Below, piece after piece: positions 26,231 through 34,166 of a stretch of DNA of 49,863 nt. The stretch covers positions 3,178 through 53,040 of the forward strand of contig LIUH01000100.1 in assembly GCA_001462225.1 (NCBI GenBank), given 5' to 3'. The notes beneath the pieces were generated by a model, which was not told the origin of the DNA, did no database searches, and worked only from the letters and a program-made list of their open reading frames with translations. Within the stretch, counting starts at the first letter, position 1. The number at the start of each line of letters is the position of its first letter. Source of the stretch: Fibrobacteria bacterium GUT31. GTDB lineage: Bacteria > Fibrobacterota > Fibrobacteria > Fibrobacterales > Fibrobacteraceae. Both the position numbers and the translations under genes were made by a program.

Positions 26231-27090
26231 ATGCCCAGGTGTTCGGCTCGGTGGCGAATTTCCGCTTTGATTTTTTGAATGCCGGCCAACTGTACATCTT
26301 CTTTTAAAACTATGTGCGCGGTTAAGGCGTTTTGCATTGTGGATAGTGCCCATATATGCAAATGGTGAACGCTTTTAACACCCTCTGTGCTCTCTATTTC
26401 CTTTGCCGTTTCTGCCAAATTTATATTATGCGGAACACCGTCTAAACTTATGCGCAGAGTTTGTTTTAGCAACGACCATGTGCTTGCAAATATAACCCCC
26501 GCCACCATTAAACTTACCATGCTATCCACCCAGTGAAAACCGAACATTATTATTATGGCACCGGAAATAACCACACCCAGCGACACAAGAGCATCCGCCG
26601 CTAGGTGCAGGTATGCTCCCTTTATGTTCAGATCTTTTTCCTTGTTGCTAAAGAACAGCATTGCGGTAAAGCCGTTTATCAAAATGCCGATGCCGGCGGT
26701 TATCATAACAACTTTTCCGTCTATTTCAACAGGCTCGGAGAAGCGTTCAATGGCTTCGTAAACAATGACCGCTATTGTGACCAGCAGAATAACCGCATTT
26801 GCAAAGGCGGCTAAAATCGTTGCTTTTTTGTAGCCGTAGGTATATTTTTGAGTTGGCTTTGCAAGGGCAAGGCGAAAACCGAGAAGCGCGATAGCCAAAC
26901 TAGCCGTATCCGCCAGATTGTGACCCGCATCTGCCAGAACCGCAAGCGAACCGCTCAGATACCCGACTATGGCTTCTACTATAACAAAAACTGCATTTAA
27001 CGCAATGCCCCATATAAAAGCCCTTCGCATATTTTTAACATCAAAATGCGAGTGGTTATGCTCATGATTATGTTCGTGACTATGCCCCAT
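26170..27090 (-). CDS. Cation diffusion facilitator (zinc-type CDF exporter)
   Basis: This 306-aa inner-membrane protein has a His-rich N-terminus (MGHSHEHNHEHNHSH), six hydrophobic segments and the two intramembrane metal-site patterns in DAGHNLADT and HLAADALVS. A cytoplasmic domain from about residue 210 (VKSVHHLHIWALS) is typical of ZitB/CzcD proteins. It exports Zn2+ or similar ions in exchange for protons. It starts 4 nt after the OmpH-like gene, so both probably share a transcript. Confidence 0.92.
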   Translation of the reverse strand: MGHSHEHNHEHNHSHFDVKNMRRAFIWGIALNAVFVIVEAIVGYLSGSLAVLADAGHNLADTASLAIALLGFRLALAKPTQKYTYGYKKATILAAFANAVILLVTIAVIVYEAIERFSEPVEIDGKVVMITAGIGILINGFTAMLFFSNKEKDLNIKGAYLHLAADALVSLGVVISGAIIIMFGFHWVDSMVSLMVAGVIFASTWSLLKQTLRISLDGVPHNINLAETAKEIESTEGVKSVHHLHIWALSTMQNALTAHIVLKEDVQLAGIQKIKAEIRHRAEHLGIQHCTLETEGPGDKCEHRVH

Positions 27091-27094
27091 GATT

Positions 27095-27610
27095 TTACCT
27101 ATTTAGGTAGTCAAGCACTTTTTGCGTTAAGTCGTTTTCGTTTTTCCAAAAAATCACCGCGCCGGTGGCTCTGTCCAGAACGTAATCGTAGCCTTCGCCC
27201 AAGGCTATTTCCGTTATGGCTTTTTTTATCAAGGCTATAATAGGGGCACTTACCTTTTCATTTTCTTTTAGCAATTCACCGTTTCGCCCGTAAATTTTCT
27301 CTATAAAATTTTTAAGCTCGGTATCTCTGCGGGCGTATTCCGCCTCCAATTCTCTTTTCTGCTCTTCCGAAAGCATAAGGCTTTGTTTATCAAGCCTTTC
27401 TTTTACATAACCCAGTTCCTTTTGAAGCAAGTTCGCTTGCTGTTCCCATTTTGCCACTTGGCGGTCGTATTCTTCTTGGGCTTTTCTTGTGCCTTTGTAA
27501 CCCTCAAAAATTAATTTGGAATCCACATGGGCAATACGCATTCCATCTGCCGCACCGGATACGCAGGCAAGCAGAAGGATTAGATAAAGGATTTTTTTTG
27601 CCGGAGACAC
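27095..27610 (-). CDS. OmpH/Skp-family periplasmic chaperone
   Basis: This 171-aa protein has a signal peptide, then MRIAHVDSKLIFEGYKG, the start of the mature OmpH fold, a long charged coiled coil (about 45-120, with YDRQVAKWEQQANLLQKE) and a C-terminal ALGEGYDYVLDR segment typical of the family. Skp-like proteins hold unfolded outer-membrane proteins in the periplasm. The start is GTG 27610, 7 nt after a CTATATT element; no Shine-Dalgarno is seen. The gene begins 31 bp inside the upstream acetyltransferase-like gene. Confidence 0.88.
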   Translation of the reverse strand: MSPAKKILYLILLLACVSGAADGMRIAHVDSKLIFEGYKGTRKAQEEYDRQVAKWEQQANLLQKELGYVKERLDKQSLMLSEEQKRELEAEYARRDTELKNFIEKIYGRNGELLKENEKVSAPIIALIKKAITEIALGEGYDYVLDRATGAVIFWKNENDLTQKVLDYLNR

Positions 27611-28281
27611 TGGTAGGAATATAGAAAACTTTTATCCACTCCAAAAATTTCAGACAGCAATTCCAAACTGTTTTCCGCTTCGATTTTCTGTTGGGTTGCG
27701 CGGCTCGGGCTTCTAATTAAAAGTTTCCCATTCTGGTAGTAATACTGCGTTGCATTTTTTTTGTCCAATTTGTTGAATACAAGGTATTTCATGGATTCGC
27801 CAACGTAGCTCTCTTCCCAGGCAAGGTTGAATTCCTGCATGGTGCAACCGTTAAGCGGAAAATAAAAACGGAATTTTGCCGGTTCTTTTGCTACGCCCGT
27901 CCAAAGGCAAAGATTTTCACCATCTCGTTCCAAGCGAACCCAATTGGGTTGCAGGGGGAAGGTTGTTTTATTTTGCTGAGGAATGTCGGGCGGAATGGGC
28001 AAGGGGTCAAAAATCAGATAACCCGGATCTAAAAAAAGCTCCGTTCCGTTATCTGTAATGCTAAGAGCGCAGTGGGCGTTTTTTATGTGTCTTTTGTGTC
28101 CGAGCAAGAGTTTAGGGGTATAGCCCAATTTAACCAGTTCCCTATGCAAACGCATGGTTAATCCAAAGCAGGTATTCCCGCCATCTTCGCCTATTCTTAA
28201 AATTTTGGTCAAGTTTTCATAAATCCAAAGCGAGGATGAGTTGCAAAGCGAGAGCAAGGGGGTAGAGTATTCACCTGCCAT
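27580..28281 (-). CDS. Arylamine N-acetyltransferase-like protein
   Basis: This 233-aa protein has the NAT triad in the right order and spacing: C38 in GGNTCFGL, H70 in NAHCALS and D85 in LFLDPGY. The rest is compatible with the transglutaminase-like fold. Classical NATs are about 275 aa with Cys near 69, so this version lacks about 30 N-terminal residues. The family transfers acetyl from acetyl-CoA to arylamines or, in biosynthetic members, forms amides; the substrate here is unknown. The ATG at 28281 is 6 nt after a CTATATT element. The 3' end overlaps the OmpH-like gene by 31 bp. Confidence 0.75.
   Translation of the reverse strand: MAGEYSTPLLSLCNSSSLWIYENLTKILRIGEDGGNTCFGLTMRLHRELVKLGYTPKLLLGHKRHIKNAHCALSITDNGTELFLDPGYLIFDPLPIPPDIPQQNKTTFPLQPNWVRLERDGENLCLWTGVAKEPAKFRFYFPLNGCTMQEFNLAWEESYVGESMKYLVFNKLDKKNATQYYYQNGKLLIRSPSRATQQKIEAENSLELLSEIFGVDKSFLYSYQCLRQKKSFI
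27618..27624 (-). promoter_or_regulatory. Putative -10 element (CTATATT) of the OmpH-like gene
   Basis: TTTTCTATATT on the minus strand, 7 nt before the GTG at 27610, lying inside the 3' end of the upstream coding region. Confidence 0.5.
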
Positions 28282-28287
28282 ATGGGT

Positions 28288-28294
28288 AATATAG
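28288..28294 (-). promoter_or_regulatory. Putative -10 element (CTATATT) of the NAT-like gene
   Basis: CTATATT on the minus strand, 6 nt before the ATG at 28281. Confidence 0.5.
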
Positions 28295-28445
28295 GAAAGA
28301 AGCCAACAAACACCATATCACATAATTTTATATAGTAAGCAAGGATTAATTCATGTCTTTTCCACTCCCCAAACGAATAAATCAGCGTTTGCTGTAGAAA
28401 AAACGGCGAAGGAATTTATTGAATACCTTTGACAAGAAATTTTTT

Positions 28446-28452
28446 CTATATT
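28446..28452 (+). promoter_or_regulatory. Putative -10 element (CTATATT) of the dinD remnant
   Basis: TTTTTTCTATATT, 49 nt before the ATG at 28502, where an AAGGAG (28488-28493) provides the ribosome-binding site. TTGACA lies just upstream (28429-28434). Confidence 0.5.
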
Positions 28453-28501
28453 TCCAATGCGATAGAAATATCATCATTCGCAAAAATAAGGAGACAAAAA
28501 T

Positions 28502-28922
28502 ATGAAATCCGAAGAAATCAAAACATTGTTTGCACAATTCGAACAGGCTTCATCAGAATTGGAAGGCGTGGAATGTTGGAGTGCAAGAGAATTACAAACC
28601 TTATTGGGATATTCCAAATGGGAAAATTTTTCAAAAGTAATTGATAAAGCAAAAGAATCTTGCATTAAAGCAGGAGAGAAAATCAGTAACCATTTTCCTG
28701 ACGTCAGGAAAATGGTCGAGATATGTTAACGTGCAGACAAAGAACTTACAGGGAGTAAAGCCCATAGAAATAGAACATATTGATAACAACTCGGCAGTAA
28801 GAAAAATGTTGTTGAAACGAGGTATTGTTCCTGAACAGTTGCCACCTGCTGATGATATAAAGAAAGTAGAGCGTAAATTGAAAAACGATGAAAAGAATGT
28901 GTTAAAAACGAAAAACAAATAA
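28502..28922 (+). pseudogene. dinD: dinD (DNA-damage-inducible protein D) remnant with internal deletion and frameshift
   Basis: The first frame (28502-28729) encodes a good DinD N-terminus: WSARELQTLLGYSKWENFSKV, then HFPDVRKMVEI, and stops after 75 aa. A second frame ending at 28922 continues with the DinD C-terminus (NLQGVKPIEIEHIDNN, VRKMLLKRGIVPE, LPPADDIKKVERK). DinD is normally about 280 aa, so about 150 or more central residues are gone and the halves are out of frame. Promoter and Shine-Dalgarno are still intact. A 28-bp perfect palindrome lies just before the junction. DinD proteins are SOS-induced and often mobile; loss of function is nearly certain here. Confidence 0.85.
28689..28716. 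repeat. 28-bp perfect palindrome within the dinD remnant
   Basis: The half-site ACCATTTTCCTGAC is followed directly by its reverse complement, with no loop and no mismatch. It encodes HFPDVRKMV and lies about 10-15 bp before the internal deletion junction. Confidence 0.95.
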
Positions 28923-28967
28923 GCTAAATCCGATAACCATACTTAGCATTTTCAGATAAATTTTTTC

Positions 28968-29161
28968 TCATTGTTGTCCCACAAAAAATGAAACCATCAT
29001 TTCTGGGCGTTGCTCGCAACGCCCCTACGCGGTTAATTGGTCAATTTGCGTGTTTTTACGGTTATGGTTACAAATGTAGGGGTGTTGCGAGCAACGCCCT
29101 ATTCGACATGGATATTTGCGGGGTTTAAAGCAAATGAATAATTTTAATGGGACAACAGTGA
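28968..29161. repeat. Nested inverted repeats, REP/MITE-like intergenic element
   Basis: The 406-bp gap 28923-29328 holds no convincing gene but has structure. The outer arms TCATTGTTGTCCCA (28968-28981) and TGGGACAACAGTGA (29148-29161) are inverted with 13 of 14 matches. The inner arms 29005-29028 and 29076-29099 are inverted with 23 of 24 matches, and each contains a hairpin (GGGCGTTGC-TC-GCAACGCCC in the left one). No transposase is present. The right edge abuts a CTATATT element. Confidence 0.8.
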
Positions 29162-29167
29162 TTTTTT

Positions 29168-29174
29168 CTATATT
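29168..29174 (+). promoter_or_regulatory. Putative -10 element (CTATATT) at the right edge of the inverted-repeat element
   Basis: TTTTTTCTATATT is 7 nt before an ATG at 29182 that opens only a 19-codon frame (stop at 29241). It could be the promoter of a short leader peptide, a small RNA, or the FISUMP remnant at 29329. Confidence 0.4.
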
Positions 29175-29328
29175 TACCCCCATGATGATGTACAACACCC
29201 CCAATGCGAAAAAGGGAGCTTGCGGTGCAGGCAAAGCCTAGCACTTATAGACTCAACAGTGACATAAAAGTTAACACTGTAGAAAAAAAATATATATACT
29301 TTCTTCCCCCCCAACAAAGGAGTTCATT

Positions 29329-30187
29329 ATGAACAAAATGAGCATTTTTGCACTTTCTGCAATGGCCATACTTATTTCATGTTCAGAAAAAGGCCCACTT
29401 GACTACCCAAGCCAGAGAGATTTGGAGGAGATGGCCGCCATGTCTTCAAGCAGCAGCGGAGGAAGCTCTTCTTCTACATGGGAGCAGAGTTCTTCCAGTG
29501 AGGAGGTATCGTCATCAAGCAGCGAAGAGGGAAGTTCCTCTTCCATCAGCGGTTGCGGCAATTACAATGAGGAAAATGAATTCTGCCATAACAGCCAAAT
29601 TTACAGCAAATGCGGAGACGCATACGGCATCGGTAAATCTGAGTATGCCCCTGTTTATTATTTCTGCCGCAACAATTACCTGTATGCCAAATGCGGGGGC
29701 ATGGAGTATGAGCCTCAGGAAGGTGATGTGTGCAAGTCCGGTGTTGTAGGAAAGGAATGCAAGGGCATTTGGTATAAGCCGTCAGAAAGTTATTGCCTAA
29801 ATAATGAACTTTATTCCAAGCTCTGAGGAGTGGACTGAACTATTACTTTGGGTAGATGAACAGAATGGCGGTAACGGTTCCAATAATCCTTACTCCAGCT
29901 ATACAGCAGGCAGGTACTTAAAGGCTGCAAATGGTTGGTTCGGATGCAATGGCACAGATGATTACGGGTTTTCCATCCTGCCTAGTGGTGCCTGCACTTC
30001 ATCTGGTAATTTCCATAGTGCCGGCGGCCGTCAAGCCCATTGGTGGACTACAAATGAAATCGCCTCCGAACCCTGGGGAGCCGTCGTCAGATTGGCAACC
30101 TGCGACGCTAGTACCTCTGAGGAAGTCGTCAGCTGGTTCCACAGCCCTAAGACGGCCTCGCTTGGTATTCGTTGCGTCAAAAATTGA
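29329..30187 (+). pseudogene. FISUMP-type lipoprotein gene broken by internal deletion and frameshift
   Basis: The first frame (29329-29826, 165 aa) has a lipoprotein signal (ILISCSEKG, C18), several poly-Ser linkers (about residues 39-75) and repeats of the type FCHNSQIYSKCG and CLNNELYSK. A second frame, overlapping by 23 bp and ending at 30187, encodes only the C-terminal half of the Fibrobacter major paralogous domain: IPSSEEWTELL, GTDDYGFSILPSG, WWTTNE and GIRCVKN. The central part (around the usual TWMAENLN region) is absent. The simplest reading is an internal deletion joining two ATTCCAAG-like sites out of frame. AAAGGAG precedes the ATG, so the N-terminal lipoprotein may still be made. 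A frameshifting signal is not evident. Confidence 0.8.
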
Positions 30188-30248
30188 GCCGTTGGGGTAT
30201 GGGAAAACCTCAATTATTTGCAAAATTATGCGTTTTATGTCCGGTAAT

Positions 30249-30279
30249 CCCTATACCCCGAACCCTATACCCTATACCC
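30249..30279 (+). repeat. Short heptamer repeat (CCCTATA) upstream of the ompA gene
   Basis: CCCTATA occurs at 30249, 30263 and 30270 with a degenerate unit (CCCCGAA) at 30256, all in the same 7-bp register. It lies in the 138-bp gap between the FISUMP remnant and the OmpA-family gene. Confidence 0.8.
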
Positions 30280-30312
30280 AAGCCATTCCCCAAGCGAATT
30301 TACCAGAGTTTA

Positions 30313-30319
30313 CTATATT
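30313..30319 (+). promoter_or_regulatory. Putative -10 element (CTATATT) of the OmpA-family gene
   Basis: TTTACTATATT ends 6 nt before the ATG at 30326, with no Shine-Dalgarno. Confidence 0.5.
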
Positions 30320-30325
30320 TACAAA

Positions 30326-32722
30326 ATGCTTTGTATTTCAAAAAAAATTAAGTTTGCTTTTCTTTTCTTGCTGGGTGGCGTAATTCCTGCATTTGCAGGG
30401 GATGGCAACATCAATTTTTACGGGCAGCTCGGTTTTCACAAAACCCAAAGCGCGCAAACCCTTGGGCATGGGCGTTTTGGAGTGGGCTTGTTCGCAGAGG
30501 GAGCGGGTTTGTATGACATAATAGATGGTGGGAGAATTTGTGCTCCGCAGGGAAATGATATATTCGGCGCAAACCCGAATCAGGAAGGTTGCCTCGCGGT
30601 ACCTCTGGTTTCCTATATCGGCATTAACGGCTACCCTTTTGTTTCGCTTGGGCTTTCCGAATACTTTGATTTTGGAGTTAGCCTGCCTATTTACGCCGAA
30701 ATGATAGAGATTGAAAATCTAAGACATGAAGACGGCAAATGCTTTGTTGGAGATCCGGAATGCCAAGACAACATAGACGCAAGCGGTTTGGGAAATTTGC
30801 AAATTTTAGCTAAACTGCGTGCTCCCTTTGATAATATGCCTATAGATGTTTCTCTGATTTTTGGCGGCACTATAAGCACCGGTCGCACTGATTATCATGG
30901 GCTTTGGGTTCGCGATCCCATGTTATTGAATATAAAGGATACCGCTGCAAACTCCGGCACTGCCAGGCCTATTTCGGAAGGTGTCTCTACGTACACAAAC
31001 GGCGGTTCAATGTTTAAGATAGGAAGTGCGGCAACTCTTGATTTTAACAGGATGAGAATAGAAATTCCTTTGCTTTTTCACTTCAACTATTTCTATAGAA
31101 CGACACTTGGAGGTGCCGGCTCAAACTATCCCAATGTTCAAAGCATTTCTGCCGCTTTGGAGTGGACTCCAAGCCGATTTATATCATTGATGGGCGAATA
31201 TTATATGGATATGCCGGGCGAATTTCCAAAAATCGGTAACGAAGAAGATTTTGCCAGCACTTCCACTTTCACTTTTGGTGCCACTATGCATTTCTCAAAA
31301 TATGTGGATTTGCAGCTTGGGCTTCAAATGCTCGCCGGAGACGCGGATAAACGCATAGACAACCTAACCGTTTCTATGAACGATATAGTGGGCGGCCCTA
31401 AAAGATATGCAACCTACAATGCGGCCATTATCCCTAAATATATGGCGTTTGGGGGTTTAGTATTTAAAATTTTTACCGCAGAGCCGGAAGAAGAGGAAGA
31501 AGAAACTCGCAATCCGGATACGGACGGAGACGGAGTTTGCGATCCTTGGGTTGCAAGAGAAAACAAGCAACGTGAATTTGCCCGCCATTGCTCCGGCATA
31601 GATTTATGCCCCTACGAAGAAGGTCCTGCGGAAAACAAAGGTTGCGAAGAGGAAGATGATGAAGCTCCGTCTGTCATATTCAACGTAGATCAAGAATCTG
31701 TTTCGGCGGGGCAGACTGTAACTTTAAGTTGGATAGTTACCAATGCTAACGAAGTTAACATAGAAGGCTTGGGAAATGTTTCGCTTCAAGGTTCCAGGAA
31801 AGTTAAACTTTCGGAAACCGTTACGTATACCATTACCGCTAAGGGAGACGGCGGTACAAAAACGGAATCGATAACGGTGAGCGTAGAGTCTGCGCCGGGT
31901 CCCTCAATTATGTTTAACGCAAGCCCGGAATCCATTCAAAAAGGGCAGCTTGTCACGTTAACTTGGATTGTCACCGAAGCCACCGAGGTTAGCATAGAAG
32001 GCGTAGGGAAGGTTTCTGCCAAGGGTACAAGGAAAGTTAAACCCTCAGAGGCTGGGGTTACAACCTTTACTCTTACCGCAACAGGAGCCGGCGGCACAAA
32101 AACGGAATCAATAGAAGTTGAGGTGTTGGGCGGACCGCTTCCCACCATTTTGTTCAGTGCAAGCTCGGAATCCATTAAAGCAGGGGAAACGATTACGTTG
32201 AATTGGCAAACAACCGATGCCACTGAAGTCAGCATAGACGGCGTAGGAAAAGTTCCGGTTAAGGGTACAAAGAAAGTAAAGCCCGCTGAAAGCACAGTCT
32301 ATACGTTGACGGCTACCGGAGAAAACGGTACGCAAACGGCAACTGTGGAAGTGGAAGTCGGAGAACCTCCGCCCATTGAAGCAAAGGTTAATTTGCAGGG
32401 AGTTACATTCGGCAGCGGAAATGCAACTTTAACGCCAAATGCCAAAAAAGTTCTTGACGGCATTGCGGAGCAACTCTTGGCAAGCCCAAATGTCAGAATT
32501 GAAATCCAGGGCCATACCGATAACGTCGGCAATCCGAAGTCAAACCTGGATCTCTCTGAACGTCGGGCAAAAGCTGTTGTAGGTTACCTTGCTCTCAAGG
32601 GCGTTAAAATGAACCGTATGCGTGCAGTCGGTTATGGACAGGATGCTCCGATGGCAGATAACAAAACCAAAGAGGGCCGTGAGCTTAACCGCCGCATTGA
32701 GATGATTAGGATTGACAATTAA
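30326..32722 (+). CDS. OmpA-family outer membrane protein with three Ig-like repeats
   Basis: This 798-aa protein has a signal peptide (cleavage after PAFA, about residue 24), an N-terminal beta-barrel-like part (about 25-385), a calcium-binding-type stretch (NPDTDGDGVCDPWV, about 395), three tandem Ig-like repeats of about 75 aa (each with VTLSW/VTLTW/ITLNW and IEGVGKV-like strands, about 450-685) and a C-terminal OmpA domain (about 690-798) with EIQGHTDNVG, LSERRAKAV and GRELNRRIE, which binds peptidoglycan. It probably anchors the outer membrane to the wall and carries an extended stalk. In Fibrobacter, OmpA-type proteins are abundant surface proteins. Confidence 0.9.
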   Translation: MLCISKKIKFAFLFLLGGVIPAFAGDGNINFYGQLGFHKTQSAQTLGHGRFGVGLFAEGAGLYDIIDGGRICAPQGNDIFGANPNQEGCLAVPLVSYIGINGYPFVSLGLSEYFDFGVSLPIYAEMIEIENLRHEDGKCFVGDPECQDNIDASGLGNLQILAKLRAPFDNMPIDVSLIFGGTISTGRTDYHGLWVRDPMLLNIKDTAANSGTARPISEGVSTYTNGGSMFKIGSAATLDFNRMRIEIPLLFHFNYFYRTTLGGAGSNYPNVQSISAALEWTPSRFISLMGEYYMDMPGEFPKIGNEEDFASTSTFTFGATMHFSKYVDLQLGLQMLAGDADKRIDNLTVSMNDIVGGPKRYATYNAAIIPKYMAFGGLVFKIFTAEPEEEEEETRNPDTDGDGVCDPWVARENKQREFARHCSGIDLCPYEEGPAENKGCEEEDDEAPSVIFNVDQESVSAGQTVTLSWIVTNANEVNIEGLGNVSLQGSRKVKLSETVTYTITAKGDGGTKTESITVSVESAPGPSIMFNASPESIQKGQLVTLTWIVTEATEVSIEGVGKVSAKGTRKVKPSEAGVTTFTLTATGAGGTKTESIEVEVLGGPLPTILFSASSESIKAGETITLNWQTTDATEVSIDGVGKVPVKGTKKVKPAESTVYTLTATGENGTQTATVEVEVGEPPPIEAKVNLQGVTFGSGNATLTPNAKKVLDGIAEQLLASPNVRIEIQGHTDNVGNPKSNLDLSERRAKAVVGYLALKGVKMNRMRAVGYGQDAPMADNKTKEGRELNRRIEMIRIDN

Positions 32723-32726
32723 TTTT

Positions 32727-32733
32727 CTAGATT
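32727..32733 (+). promoter_or_regulatory. Putative -10 element (CTAGATT) of mdh and the rimP-truB genes
   Basis: TTTTCTAGATT begins 5 nt after the OmpA-family stop codon and lies 30 nt before the mdh ATG. The leader has a Shine-Dalgarno-like GTAGAGGT. Confidence 0.4.
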
Positions 32734-32754
32734 GTCACCAAATTTAAAAAGTAG

Positions 32755-33705
<951 letters not shown>

Positions 33706-33707
33706 GT

Positions 33708-34163
33708 GTGATAGAGAAATATCTGAAAACAGCATCTGAATTGGATTCTTTAGTGCTTGGCGCGTGTGAACGTGCCGGCGTTGATTTGGTTGAAAAGGAT
33801 TTGTTCGGAGCGGGCAGGCGTAAAATTTTGAGGATATTCATAGACAAGGACGGTGGAGTTAGCGTTGAGAATTGCGCCGGCGTAAGCCGTTATTTGAGCG
33901 AGGAATTGGATAAGGAAGAAAATTTGAACATAATAGAGGGTTCATATACTATAGAGGTTTCCTCTCCCGGTTTGGATCGCCCTCTAAAAACAAAAAAGGA
34001 TTTTGAGAGAAATTTGGGCAGGAGGCTCCGAATTCAATGCGGCGGCAAAACGATAAAGGGCATTTTAAAATCGGTAGGAGAAACTTCCATATCTTTGGAT
34101 GTGGCAGCCTGTATTCAAATGAGTGAAATTTTAACAGCAAAGGTGGAACCCCAGAAAAGGTGA
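33708..34163 (+). CDS. rimP: Ribosome maturation factor RimP
   Basis: This 151-aa protein contains the RimP core: LRIFIDKDGGVSVENCAGVSRYLSEELD, then YTIEVSSPGLDRPLK, followed by a Sm-like C-terminal domain (RRLRIQCGGKTIKGIL). RimP assists 30S subunit maturation. A longer frame back to 33678 would overlap mdh; GTG 33708 has an upstream AAAGGAT and fits the family length. It sits 3 nt before nusA, the conserved order. Confidence 0.9.
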   Translation: MIEKYLKTASELDSLVLGACERAGVDLVEKDLFGAGRRKILRIFIDKDGGVSVENCAGVSRYLSEELDKEENLNIIEGSYTIEVSSPGLDRPLKTKKDFERNLGRRLRIQCGGKTIKGILKSVGETSISLDVAACIQMSEILTAKVEPQKR

Positions 34164-34166
34164 AAA

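Noticed and set aside
28376-28432. Short open stretch reading NKSAFAVEKTAKEFIEYL before a stop, upstream of the dinD remnant
   Set aside because: It could be the tail of a lost gene, but it is too short to assign and has no start codon.
29005-29099. CRISPR-like array
   Set aside because: There are only two arms and they are inverted, not direct repeats with spacers; no cas gene is in the window.
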